From contig NC_135254.1 in NCBI RefSeq assembly GCF_964204865.1, positions 4,841,001 to 4,905,000 of the forward strand: a stretch of 64,000 nt of DNA, in the 5' to 3' direction. Source of the stretch: Styela clava (lineage: Eukaryota > Chordata > Ascidiacea > Stolidobranchia > Styelidae). The notes under the pieces are model-generated. The model did no database searches and had not been told where the DNA came from. It was given only the letters and a program-made list of their open reading frames with translations. Shown one piece after another: positions 43,617 through 56,900 of the stretch; within the stretch, counting starts at the first letter, position 1, and every line of letters starts with the position of its first letter. The translations under genes were made by a program, and so were the position numbers.

Positions 43617-45507
43617 ATGAGACTAACCGCAGTCATTAGATCAAGCATTGAAAAAGCAGTGCCGACTAATAGAAGGCGAACACCTCGGGCTTCGTTCAGA
43701 CGACCTATGCAAGGAAGATATACTGATAGGAAAAAGGAGCCAAAACCTTGGGAAACGTGTAAGTATAGAATAAAAGTTTAGCTGCATGCATTTTCTACAT
43801 TTCATAAAGGGGTCCTGAGGCCCCCTCTTGGCTACGGGCCTGCCTAAAATTATTCCACACGTGAGTGCTCTCTCCATGTTTAGTATATGATTTAGAGCCC
43901 TAACTTGAAGTAAAATGACAAAAAATAATTTTTCTCTTTCTCACAGCGATGGGTGAATTGGATGAAGAAGAAGTAAATGAACTTGGTCAGACTATTCCCG
44001 TTCGAGAAAAAATTCCGATGATAATGGTTCCGGATTTGAAAGACTTCAACCTAAAACCTTACGTGTCTTACAAGTGAGTCAATGTTGTGTAATTATGATA
44101 AGATTTGAAATTTATCCCGGTGGAGACGAGAGCCAAGAAGACGGCTTAATCAAATGGCAAACCAATGCCTCTTGCCCGGTTACCAGTCCATGCCGGGCAT
44201 CGGATTCGTTAACAAGGGTGGGTACACCTGTAGTTGTTATTTTGTATTGGACCAGGACTTTCCAAACTGGGGGCAAGACCCTGCGGGGGAGGGGCAAGAT
44301 ATTTGAGGGGTCGCAAAGAATACACCAATCTCACATAAAGTACAATATATACAACTAGTGCAAAAAATAAATTCCATCCGGAATACATAGGACATTGGCA
44401 TAACAATGCTGACTTCACAATGGTCGCGAAAAATTTTAATATATTCGAAGGAGTCCAGAGTTTAAATGTTTGGAAATTCCTGGTGTAAGTCATCGCCGGG
44501 AGTTTCATTTTAAAACTGAAATTGGGAAGAAGAAAGCCACTAATTCATGCTTATGAAAGCGATGATTGAAGTTACCTAAAAAATTAACAATTTTTAAAGT
44601 GTTCCTAATTAACAGTCTTTTTTCATATTTATTTCAGTTTATCCAAAATTTATGTTTTTTTATAGTTCCTATTGTGCTTGTAGTTCTTATTTATAATACA
44701 ATAAAATTTATTTAAACTTACTATTGTTATTACCATAAAATTGGGCAAAATTATTTGGACACCCTGTATATAAGAACGAGGCCTGCATAGTGTGCAAGAC
44801 ACAAGAGTAAGACCGAATCAAGTTTGTGTATTCAAACTCTTTGCCGTCGTAGGGTGGTTCATGTAATCGCTGGGCGGTAATGGCTTCCTCCACCATCAAG
44901 TTCACGTTTCAAAAAACAAACAACTGGCTAACTAACCCAATCACCTAACATGGACTGGTAATCGGACGAGTGGTTGTGGTTTGTCATTATTCAGTTATAT
45001 CGGCTTTCCTTTTCCCGGGGTAAATAGGAAAATCCTTTCTTAATTAGCGTCAATGCTTCAATAATTTAAAGGTAAAAATTAGGTGCTCCAGAAGTGTGCG
45101 TGCTAATGTGGAGGTAACTAATTTTGTTCGTCTACTTTACATCAAGTTGTGTAAAGGGACTGAAACCTCTGGGGGTATATCCACTTGGCTAACACAGACA
45201 GTCCCGAATTCGTAACTAAAATAAAGAAAATCAGAATAAAATTATGGCCTTATCCTAACCTGGCACACACACTACGGTACCAAACATTATTTTTTTTTTT
45301 CGCAGAGCTGAAAAACACCATGAACCTCCACTTCAAGCTAAAGAATTATTTGACATGTTCTACGCTCCACAAATAGAAGCCGAAATGAGTGGAACAAAAC
45401 TAGAGACAATCCCTGAACCGGAAGAAAAAGGACTTTTAGGGAAAATAAAATATATGTTTAAAATGCGAAAAGAGGCTAAAAGTAATGATAAAACAGAACA
45501 AAGCTAA
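43617..45507 (+). CDS. MRPL41: Mitochondrial ribosomal protein L41, three exons, 156 aa
   Basis: Exons 43617-43758, 43947-44073 and 45306-45507; donors GTAAGT and GTGAGT, acceptors TCACAG and CGCAG; phases 1 and 2 agree. A component of the large mitochondrial ribosomal subunit. The N-terminus is rich in Arg/Ser and lacks acids for about 30 residues, as in a mitochondrial import sequence. The diagnostic block is MVPDLKDFNLKPYVSYKAE, followed by PPLQAKELFDMFYAPQIEAE as in the animal L41 family. The C-terminal tail is Lys/Glu-rich and unlike the vertebrate end. The length is a little above the human protein (137). Identification rests on the central motif and the following helix; the first 45 residues diverge. 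The short exons make it easy to miss in ORF scans. Confidence 0.85.
44095..45285. repeat. Transposon-filled intron 2 of MRPL41
   Basis: Contains half family-B elements at about 44100-44215 and 44850-45025, a hAT-like element at about 44250-44490 (CAGGACTTTCCAAACTGGGG to GTTTGGAAATTCCTGG) and a family-A MITE at about 45083-45285. Confidence 0.65.
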
Positions 45508-46164
45508 TAATGTGTGCTTTGAGGGTTAAAAAAATTACCTCATCTCTACTATTTGCGGGCTTGCGTGGACTTGGTTGGGATTGTTTCAAATATCGCCTTT
45601 ATCAACAATAATGATATGGTTACACGAAATCAGCTGCAAGTTCCCGTATGTTGTAAACAGTCCTTCTCAAAAATTTAGCTTGTAAATTTTCCTTTTGAAT
45701 GCCACTAATGTTTATCAAGTTTTCCAACTCATGTTGGCACGAATGTTTTATTTCCGATGCGATGAATGTTTTTCATATCAAATGCTGTGCTGTAACTGCA
45801 GTTACTTAAAAATAATGATCTTGACTTTCATTCTGAAACTCTTACCCTGGGTGAATTTGAAATTTTAACTAGATGTCTTAATATACAAGTTATTTAATAT
45901 ACATATGGAAAAGGTGCTGTATAGATGGTAAATCTGAATGTTCCGGTAGGCTTGTTGTGCACCAGTATACTTAATTTTCCTGTAATATTTTTTCCGATAA
46001 AAGTCAGGATTCGCCTCACAAATGTAAATCAGTTAATTGAACTCCTGCGCCTGTTTTTACATTTTCTCTTTTTGCTTGCTGTGGAACAAACTATTTTTTA
46101 AACTTATTTTGTGAGTACACAATTCTGTACCAGTCTAAGTGTTTTTTTGCAATGGGATAACTAT

Positions 46165-46425
46165 GAAACGAGAATATCGGTCGGTGACCGGAGACTTATC
46201 GATCGAAGGTTAGGGGATGCCCCAAAACAGCGCTCTTACTCCATAGTGACACCGTGTGTCATATCACAAATTAATTAATAACTCGCTAATTATACGACAT
46301 AATTCATCGAACGTCAATAGGCTTCTGATCCGAGCTATGATGAATGCACATGCAAAATTTGGAGCAGATTCAACCTCGCTTTCGTGAGATATCGCGTGCA
46401 TCTAACAGACAAAAACCTATCAATC
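46165..46425 (+). repeat. Dispersed repeat, family C
   Basis: Shared blocks AACGAGAATATCGGTCGG, ACTTATCGATCGA, GAATGCACATGCAAAATTTG, TCGTGAGATATCGCGTGCAT. Related copies are at about 54390-54650 (minus) and 56262-56625 (plus). Coding capacity is not apparent. Confidence 0.7.
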
Positions 46426-48800
46426 AATCAAATCGTTTTTTATTTGTCATTCCGATAAAATATAACAAAATGAAAACAAGAAAAATAAAAAAAATATTTG
46501 TACAGAATGACGGGATAACCGCGAAATGACCATTCGGTCTATTTGTCAGCGGCAACCTTAAAATAGCTTAAGACTTATGGCTACAAAATTAGCACAGCGC
46601 GAAACGTTTTTATGCGAGAACAGCATCGCCCCAAGATGGCGCTGCAAGGCAATAATAAACCTTGTTGTTTACAGAATTGGGATATCCCTTTATATTATTT
46701 CGAAGCGGTGCTGTTCATGTACATTTTGGTTGGCGTTTCTGGGAAGTTGCACAGTACATATTAAGTAAGGATTAGAAAGAGTACGAACATGCTTGCATAC
46801 TTACCGATTAAAATCGATAAGTAATTACAGGATTTACATATTCATTCTGGGGGAGGAAAGCCGACAAGACAGCTTAATTATATGGACAGCCACGGCCTGA
46901 AGCAAAGCTTTAAATCAGTGCAGTAGAATGGATTAATCCAGCTACTATATTGTCCAAGTGCAGTTTCAAGTATTTCGTGGCGTCTGAATCTGCCGCAAAA
47001 TCATGGCGGGATTTCCAAACCATGGCCTTATGATCAAACCCGTGGCGACTGATTTTTTAGCTGCCACAAAGGCGAGAGCAAATTGAAAACCAAAAGCGGG
47101 TAACATTTTGCTGCCATAACCACGGCATGTCGGCTGTAATAGCAGGGCTGCCCCTGATGGTGATAAATATTGGATAAGTTATTTCATTGATACAGTTTGG
47201 ATGGATTTGGGGTTAGGTTTAAGTAGATATAATTCTCATGATAAACTAAAATCTGGTACATGACTTTGTGAATATCCGGTGCTAACGCCATAACTCATGG
47301 CAAGAGCCACCATCGGTTAGTTCGTGGCAGGAGCTGCCATGTAGTGGTAAGATCTGCGCCTCATTTTGTCTGTACCAAAATACTCCGCTATTCTGTATGT
47401 GGTGGATCTAAATTAGGGTAATATGGACTGGCGGGACATGCGACGATCGAACTACCCCCTCAAAAATTTTGTATTAATCAAATGCTTTGACTGAATTTGT
47501 ATAAAAATAAAGCTATATAGGTATAACACATCAAAACCTGCTTTCCGGTCCTTGAAATCCTGTGCGTACCAGAGCTAGAAATACAGTTAAAAAAGTAACG
47601 AAAAATTAACAGAAGTTAAGATGAAATGCTACTTAAAATATTTAACGACAGACAATTTTTTAACAGAATTAAATTACGGTGAAATGCCATTAAACATTTC
47701 ACGATTGAAGTTTTTTAACAATTACCTTTTTAACGTTGCCATGACAAAAAAATTCGCGCAACTTTTTCAACACCCTGTAGTGACTGTAGTATTTACTGTA
47801 GTAAGCTACAATATTTAGATATATATATGACGTATAATTGAAAATCCACCACGCCAAAAGCGCGATAAATCCGACGTTCTCGAAAACATTTTAATTGATG
47901 TTACTTGAAATCTAATTTCTCATGTGCCTATTGCTAATCAAGAATTCTTAGTATAAAATAATGGACGCGAATCGTTCGAGATGTCAGAAATTCAATTTCT
48001 TTCCTTCCGATCCTTGACTCGCATCAGTATTTGAGAGCGCAACAGAAGTGTATGTACCAATATAGAGGTAACTAATTTTATTCGCCTACGTTACATCAAG
48101 TTGTGTAACGGAACTGAAGCCTACGGGAAGGGAGTATATTTACTTGGTTAACACAGACAGTCTCCGAACTTGTAATAGAACTAAAGTAAGGAAAATGGGA
48201 ATGGAACTATGGCCTAACCTGGGTCGCTTCCGTAGTATGTTTCCAAGATGGCGCGCAACCTGATAACCCCAACCTGGTACACATACTATGTTCAGGTTGT
48301 ATGCCTTCTTGGTAATACATACAACGGGAGTACCGAAAATTTATGTGGATGCGTCCTACTGATGACGTCACAGATTTAAACTTTTGTATACTTTAACGAG
48401 ATCCTAGGTACGACACTGTCTACCCTATATATATATACGAAAACACTTTTAATTAGTAATTATTTATTTAATTACTCGAAATAAAATATAACAATGGTTT
48501 GGTATATTGGAAACGTTACACAAAAATTAAATAGATAATATAGAATTAGTTAAATACTATTAGTTGATAATTCTCACGGCAAGTGATCGGTACACACTAT
48601 TAATCGCAAAGCATTTTCAAATCAAGAGGGCCTTGACAGGACTATTGCAATCCCTCAGCCAGTGACAGCATTTTAAAGCATTCAGGAGGAAATTGCACTC
48701 CTTTTCGTCGTATTAACATTGCCATATTTTTTGTGACAGGAGGGTGTCGGTTCATCGAAAGTTATCAATCAAGGATTACGTAAACCATGTTCCTGTAAAA

Positions 48801-49124
48801 CAGGTGTGTGTAACCTTCAATACAGGAAGGCCAGATAGAAATAACTGGGTAAAACCGCGGGCCGCACCTAAATAACATAAACTTTCTAGTGGTTGCAAGC
48901 ACAAAACTGCATTGTGACGTCATAGGCATTGATAATAAATTAGACCCAGGTATATAATTTGCAACGCAAAAGGATTAAAATTACTCGTACGTACCAAACT
49001 AAACTAAAATAAAAACTCATTTTGCGGGCCGCACACCATTCAAAATTGGCACTTCGCGGGCCGCACAATTTTTCTTTGCGGGCACATTTGGCCCGCGGGC
49101 CACTGGTTGCACAACCATTCACTG
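48801..49124. mobile_element. hAT-type MITE
   Basis: Starts CAGGTGTGTGTAACCTTCAA and ends GGTTGCACAACCATTCACTG, with GGGCCGCAC and TTTGGCCCGCGG inside, the same class as 14915-15547. Confidence 0.65.
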
Positions 49125-49403
49125 TAAGCGTTCGCCAGACATCTTAATTGTCTCACCATTTACCCCAACTTTATTCCCCCAATTATTGTTTGTTCTGTTA
49201 GGCTATATGTGAAATACATTAATCGAGGCAAGTCACAAACTAATCATTCGCAAAATATATAGTATAGGCATAATAGGGTTATTATATTTTTAAATTAGTA
49301 AAACGAAATTATTAAAGAAAGTACGCATAATATTCAAATAAAAAGAGGTTGCTTCAGTCGTTCGTGTCCACCGGTTTACATGCATGGGTGGGGCGGGTCT
49401 CAA

Positions 49404-49515
49404 AGGTCCTCCTGAAGTATGCGCACCAAGATGGCGCACAACCTGAACTCAGGTTGTGTAACAGATTAGGGTTCAGGTTGTGCGACATCTTGGTGCGCAT
49501 ACTTCAGGAGTACCC
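49404..49515. mobile_element. Short family-A foldback
   Basis: A near-perfect hairpin: TGAAGTATGCGCACCAAGAT and ATCTTGGTGCGCATACTTCA arms of about 45 bp around a short loop. Confidence 0.8.
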
Positions 49516-50947
49516 GAACTTTTGCATCAGTGACGGGAGTTTGTACAAAATATCCCAATCATTATCTGAACTTAATCGGTAACAGGAGTTATCCGAATGG
49601 GAAGTCAGAGTCAAAATTTTTATCAAAGCTAGGTCGGATTTGGATGACTTGGGGCTGAATCGAAATACCACCCCCCCCCTCCCCCAATTTTACTGCCTGG
49701 TTGTCAGTACCAGGAGCGTAGCCAGGAATTTCCAAAGGAAGTGTTCTGACATTTCCAATTTTCAAGTTATATCGTAACAGCTAGCGGACCCGGAAAACGT
49801 GGTTTTCAAAAGTCTTGGATGTTTAAGAAGCATTTCAAACTACGAAAAATTGTTATGTATTATGGAGACAAAAGCTTTTTTTTACATTTCGGAAAGAGAG
49901 TCCGACCCCTAACCCTTCTGGGTACTCCCTGGGCCAGGCAAGAGTTTTATGCAAGTAAACCGTCAGACTTGAAGTCACAGAAGCTGTGGAAATTTTATAG
50001 ACAAGGCCAGATCTCGAAAGGTCATCAATCAGGAAATATTTGATTCCGTGTTGACATACAAATAGTCATGTCTAGCAAAAGTTTTTTAAATATAGCAGTT
50101 CAAATGGGGGTGTCCTAAACATGTCGTGTCCCATGTTTCGTTTCGTATGTATACTCAAGCTGTCAGCCAAAGTTTTGAATCTATTGTTACCAAGAACATA
50201 CAGGGTGTCCATGAAGTCTCTTTACAATTTCAATTTTGTTATGAAGTCAATCAATATATCTTAACCAGGTTTGTTGTTTTTTAATCAGTAATTGTTTAAG
50301 TATTTTTAATTCATTTAATACATCTGTGAGGGCCGAAACAATACATGGTATCGATGAATTCCCTTTGCAATTTAAAAAAAAAATTAAGACATCACGAACA
50401 CCCTATAAGCCTATATATATATTGAACCCCCTCCATACGCTTATTTCGTTTGTCCAACGTTTTTATATTATCTCATCCCAGGACGTAGCTTGGATCTGAT
50501 TTCATATACCAATTTCCCAACTATATATATTTACCCTCAAGTGTGACAAAATTTGACAAGGTTATAGTATGGGAACAAGTGGGATACACATGTTTGAGAA
50601 ATTTTTAAATGGGGAAGCACAAGTGCTATTATAGAATATTAGGGTACACTTAGTTGCCCACGGTTAAAACAGTTGAAATTGTTTCTAATTTCACGCGGTA
50701 ACAATTTCAAATTAGAATGTGTCAATCGAAGGCAGCTAAATTTGACTCATTATCCACATGACATATGCTATATTTTTTATGTATTTATGAGGCAAAGAGA
50801 GATACAATTAATAGTTGAAGGTAGGTATTGGCAAACACGATGAAAAATTACAATAGTGCATTTGAACAAATAGTGCTGTGATTTTAGGCAGACGATAGTT
50901 ATTTTAGAAACGTCACGCTGTAGTGAATCTGTTGCTTTTGCGTTGGG

Positions 50948-53900
50948 TTACGTCATAAATGCTGTTTCTTCATCCATAGTGACGTCATGGAAGCCGCCGT
51001 TTGCTTTTCTGAAGATTGGAAGAGAGGTAATTCAGTAGGCTGTCGGGCTAGCTCGTTTTATGATGAAGATTTTGTATATTTATAATGGAGGATAAGGGGT
51101 AGAAAAGGCGATGAAAGGTGCTCAGACGACCTAATCAGGTTAGGCAATGCGTACCATGATAGCGAATGTGTCGCTCCACAAATATCGTCGTGGGAAATGT
51201 AACCAGACAGCGATTACATAAACCATTTGCTAACCGTCAGGCTAAATAGGCCTACTGGTATATCGCTGTTTTTTTTCGGGGGGGGGGGGGGGAGTTTCAG
51301 TCACATACAGGTAAATATGCTAGAAATGAATTTTCCCAAGATTTAGATATTTATTCCAAAGATGTGGAAAGTTGATAAGACGACTGAAATAAAAGGCAAA
51401 CCACTACGCGGCCTCTCATCTAGTGTGATCAGTGACCTGTCTATTACGGGTGCATGTTGTTAACCAAATGCACGGAATTATTGGCGGAGGATGTGGTTAC
51501 TAACAGGCAGTTAAGTGAACAACGCAAAGGCGCGAGTCAAGCAATGATAAGCTATTAAATCAGGAGTACGATTGCGCACCTCTTTACGTTTGAAGGCAGT
51601 TGCCGGTAAAGCTAAGCAGTAGCCAGTCCATGACGGGTCTGTGTGTTGTTACCAGGCAAGCTGGGTACTATGGTGCATCTTCTTACGCTTGATAACCAGT
51701 CGTCAGTTATTTCATCTCATTTACATTAACGACAATAGAGCGTAAATACCAACATTAGCAATTACTTTACCTGTAATCTTTTTTTGGAATTGGTTCGTCG
51801 AAATCGCTTCTGAATGTTCCACCGTTCGTCGAATCGTTGTCATCAGAATGTGATGGCATGCAGCATTGCAGCTCTGAATTATCAATTCTTGAGTAGCTGG
51901 AGCTGACCCGGTACTAAAACATAGGTTACTATTATTAAATTTGTGATTTTTTCTGAATAAGTCAATGAATCATTCAATAATGGCAGATTTCGAAGAGCCG
52001 TGATGATCTGTAGGACAAAGACCCAAACCGTAAGTACTAATGTTATTAGGTTTGCAAAATTCGGATATTTTGTACGAAGTTAATGCAAAAAAGTGAGATT
52101 TGAGAAAACGCTTTATACAAAATATCCCAAATTCTACGCGCATGAGTGTATTTAATGTAATAGATGGGCCACTTTAGCAATATCCCACAATCGCTCTTAG
52201 CGCTGGTATCGTCGGAGTAATATACGATCTCGGAACTTAATCAATTGTGGACCAGCGCTGATAATAATTTCTCAAGTTTAATTGATAGTATTTAGGATGT
52301 TATGCCGAATCCGTGGTTTTGGCGATTTCGAGTATTGACAGCTCCGTAGTCGACAGATATTTGCTTAAAGCTTTTTTTGTTTGGAATTTGTGAATACATT
52401 TTCCATTACATTTTTTAAAAATGAATATTTTTAATTATGCCACCACTTTCACGCAACAGGCAGGTATTGCCTCAGGTAAACAGAATATGCTACCCGATGG
52501 ATACGTGACAAATGTATAGTACTGCAGTCGTCTTCTGATAAATATTGAGACACTAGTTGGCACTCGTGTGTTACTATACTCTCGCTTAACGGGCGGCATG
52601 TGCGCAAATAAAAGAGAGCTCATTTTAAATGTGTTTTGCAAAACAAATTTAGTTACGTTCTTGTCGATGAAAAAATTGGCTTTCACTACCCACTCTGAGT
52701 TTTAAAAAATTGACTTCGACGCCAGTTACGAACTCAGATTATGATAACAAAAACTTATGGTTATGCAAGCCTTCTTTACCAGACTTTTAAAAATGCTCAG
52801 TAAATTAAATGCTATCCAGTTAAAGTATGCGCCTTGGAAATGTGTACATTATTCGGCATTCATACGTCAGGAATCTCTCATAATTACAATTCATTAGGCA
52901 AACAAATTTGCAAGACCAAATATGCAAACAATTCCCGTCTTTTCCCCCGATACGCTAAATTGCAAGATGATAAAAAATGTATCAAAACACTAGTTTTCCT
53001 TATTAAACATATAGGTACCCGAGTAACCCGAGGTTGTTCGCTATTTTCGTGTCAAACAGGTTCAAATATAATACGGGACAAGAACGTTCAATTATAATAA
53101 ATTTCCATGTAGACGTCATATTTTAAAACCTGACAAAATGCAGATGCATCGAGGCAAAAATCGGCGCTATTATAGGGTGGTATCTACCCCAAGCTTGCAT
53201 AGGCGTAGCCAGGTTGGGGGGGGGGGGGGGAGGGGTCATGCAACTTTTGCGGCATTTGCAGTGAGACGTAAGTTCATACCTCGTTCTCAACACTATTTTC
53301 CTGGCGTGGTATCAATAATTCTTCCATCAAATGAACCAACCGAGATAGATGGAAGGCGCGCTTGTATACCTCGGATAACTTCCACAGCGAAGTAACTCGG
53401 TAGAGAGATTCTTTAAGATATTGTTAGAGATCAGCCAGCGACTCTTTTTATCTAGCATTGTTCGGAGCTAAAGGCACGGGTAAGCTTTATATCACGTCAT
53501 TATACCAAAACAGTTCGGCCATTACAAGCTGGTACTGTAGCTTGAGGTCTCCCCTAGGGTTGAATCCCTTCTGCAACATTTTGAATTGCCCTCAATCGAT
53601 GTCAACTATTTGAGGCGGAATCTGAGACTGCACCTTGCTTGGAGGCAACGTATTACAGCGATAGAACTCACGCTATAGTAAATACCAAAGAATATGCATT
53701 TATAAATACAAAATTTGATCGTATGTATAATGTTGTGAAGTACGACTGACTAAACAAAACTAAAAACTAGCCTATTTGTAGGACAATATTCTTTAATCAT
53801 AGTCAGTCTTGAAATTGCGCTGCAAGTTGCAACCTAATAATTCCTCTGTGAACTAATAACCTCAAGTTGCCTTAGTTTGTCTTATTTTGACAACTTTGAA

Positions 53901-56900
53901 GCAAGTTATGTGATTAACATTTTCGAAGTAGCGATAAGCGTCCGTTACTAACGCCTGGATAGCGAAGACTGATTTATGAGAGCATTGTGTCACGAGTTGC
54001 AACAACTTGAACTCATCCATCATAAGTTGCGCGATTTATTGAATATTTTACGCGTATGCTCCGAACTAGGCTCTGAACGCAATGAGTTGTCGGTATTTTT
54101 AGAAGGAATAGAATCAGGTAGTGACCTAACCCCCTGATATTTCCTTAGAAATCGCCTATTTTCGGTTCGGATTTAAAAACCAATCAAATGCGAGGGAAGA
54201 TAAAAATACGATATTAATGGTCTCCGATTTAATATCGATCACGGAAAAGTACCAATTGGGTAGTGTAAACCAGGTATAATATATTTACCCAAATATTACT
54301 GAGCTTATTAGGATCATGTGCAATGCATTATGAGTCCCTTCTGTTCTCATTACTTATCAATCTTAATCGGTAAGTATGTTGATAGGTATTTGTTTGTTTG
54401 TCTGTCTGTTTGTTAGACACTTTCGTATTTTACGCGATATCTCACAAAAACGAATCTGCTCCAAATTTTGCATGTGCATTCATCATATCTCGGACCGGAA
54501 GCCTATTGATTTTGGATGAATTATGTAGTATAATTAACAAGTTATCAATTAATTAGTGATGGGACACGCGGTGTCACCATAGAGTCATGAATCGAAACCG
54601 CAGTTTCGATCGATATGTCTTCGGTCTCCGACCGATATTCTCGTTGCTTCCTTGCTACCTCGGATTTGTTGCCACAGTGATTAATTTTGATAAAAAAATT
54701 ATTTGAGTTTGAGATGAACTTAACAGCTGATAAAAACATAACCTTATAAGCTATTGCGCAATATTTTATTTGAACTGAAGTTGTTTAAACTTCACGAATG
54801 TCACGCACGCGAAGGGGATAGAAATATGTTACCTAATTGAATTTTGGCGTTTGACAAGTCAATGAACACGAGACACAATTTAACAAGATTCTGTGATTAG
54901 TAATATGATGGACCACGTCTTGGGGCAACATTTTACTTATTATTAGGACAGCAATTACATTCTAAAGTATAACTATCATAACAGAAAATCATTTGCCGAA
55001 ATAATGGAAATGGCGATTGCGCATAACCGGTACGGTTGTTAAATGAGTTGCCAAAATCGTGTCGGAATATTCGTTCGAGTGTATTTTAAATACTGACGGT
55101 CGACGAATTACCAACCAATATGTAATAACGGTACGTATCGGTACGGTATGAGCTCATCAAATGAGATGTCAAAGGCGTGTCTAAGATTTGATCGGGTGTA
55201 TTTTGAAATATTAACTGGCGGCAAATTATAGACCTATATGTACACACGGTAAGGTTTAAATCAGCGGTCCCCAAACCGCGATCCGCGTATCGATTTAATA
55301 TGGCCCGCCGAACTTGAGTAAAATAGTTTAACAATTTGTTTCTACTTTTTTCGTTCTAGATACCGGCATTGGTACGTCATTATCAGAGTTTGAGCATGTG
55401 TATATTTCTGATAGTTCAATTGTACCGGTATCTTATTAATACGTAGCAGTACTATAAGCAATGGCCCCTTGCAGGCCCTCTTTCGGCCCGCGAATATCCT
55501 TCCGCTTCTAATTTTGACCTTCGTTTAATCAACTTTGAGAACCACTGTTCTACGTCGTAAATGAAGTATATTGAGCTGTGTTTTTTTAGCCGTGTTATGC
55601 GCGGGCAACGAACTGTTGTACCATCGTGAGTTACTTGTTTTGGGTTAGCCATTACCATCAGATATGTGTATTTAGTTATTCATTATATTGGGCGGAGATG
55701 TTATTAACGACTAACTAATAATTTTCACACTGCGCCATGTACTTTACTGATGAATATTTATTAAATATTTAGAATGAATAGGTCAACAGATTTCGGAGCA
55801 CGCCCTTGTGAAATATGGCCAAGTGGCAAATATTTCTCGACTATGTTCAGAACGAAAAGTTTTATGAAATTTAGATCCGCAATAATTATTCAATATCGGT
55901 TATCTTGACGCATAGATATGAAACCGAATCGGAAAAAATGATCGTCCAACCCGGCCAACGGTCCGAAGGTCATCTTTCACGCCTGGGTACGGCGTTTTAT
56001 GTGAAATATGACATGTGCTATCTCCCACGTGTTCATTCTTTATGATATTTGCTTTGAACAAATATTCATGAAATGAGTAATGCTATACGACCACAAGAAT
56101 AAATCGATTGTTGTCCATTTATATTTACCTAGAGCAGTGGTTTCCCAACCTCTTATGGCTCGTGGTTCCTATCCGGAGGCTTTTATCACTTATGTCCCCC
56201 TGTTTATTATTCCAGTGGTATATATAGTGTTAATTATTCAAACAATTCATTCTCAACAAAGTGAAAACGAGAATATCGGTTGGAAACCGAAGACTTATCG
56301 ATCGATAGTTAGGGGATCCCCCAAAACAGAAACTGCAGTTTCGATTCATCCGCTCTTGTAACTTGCGCACTGCGCATCGCACACACACACTCGGCGGATC
56401 TCAAAAATCTAGATCACTTCATCAATAATTGATTGATAACTCGCTAATTTTACGAGCTAATTCGCCCAAAATCAATAGGCTTCTGGTCCGAGATAAGATG
56501 AATGCACATGCAAAAACTGGAGCAGATTCAATTTCGCTTTCGTGAGATATCGCGTGCATCTAACAGACAAACAGACAGACAAATACCTATCAACATACTT
56601 ACCGCTTAAAATCGATAAGTAACAACCTCTGAAATAACCTTGTTACGAAAAGAAACTGGGAAGAACGGGGAGTTTTCTTGTAAAGGACAAAAGTACAATC
56701 AGTTTTGCGCCTAGCATTGTGATACCCACCCCTGTGGGAGCTAAGTTTGCAATACAATTAATTTCAACGCTTCAATCGCTAGGCCAGCGATTTTCAATCA
56801 GGGGCACGTGGCCCCTTAGGGGGGCACATAGCAGTTAGAAGGGGGGACAGTGCTCGGCGCAAAACTGGTTTTATTATTCACTTTATATAAAAAAAAAATA

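Larger units (their letters stand above)
45508..50947. other. 5.4 kb without a recognised gene
   Basis: Repeats account for part of it: a family-C element at about 46165-46425, a family-A MITE at about 48040-48335, a hAT MITE at 48801-49124 and a short family-A foldback at 49404-49515. ORFs of 60-77 codons overlap these repeats or lack any domain. Confidence 0.5.

Noticed and set aside
50987..51026. ATG-starting plus-strand exon-like stretch with a GT donor (MEAAVCFSEDW)
   Set aside because: The opposite strand of the same place is the last exon of the TMEM45-like gene, joined in phase with the preceding exon and ending in a stop, which explains the interval better.
52435..52686. 83-codon minus-strand ORF
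   Set aside because: No recognisable domain, no paired exon in phase, and it lies in a transposon-rich intron.
53138..53395. ORF with a poly-Gly stretch
   Set aside because: The glycines come from a G homopolymer in a dispersed repeat.
53540..53585. B-box-like GGGTTGAATCCC suggesting a tRNA or SINE
   Set aside because: No matching A box, acceptor stem or cloverleaf could be drawn around it.
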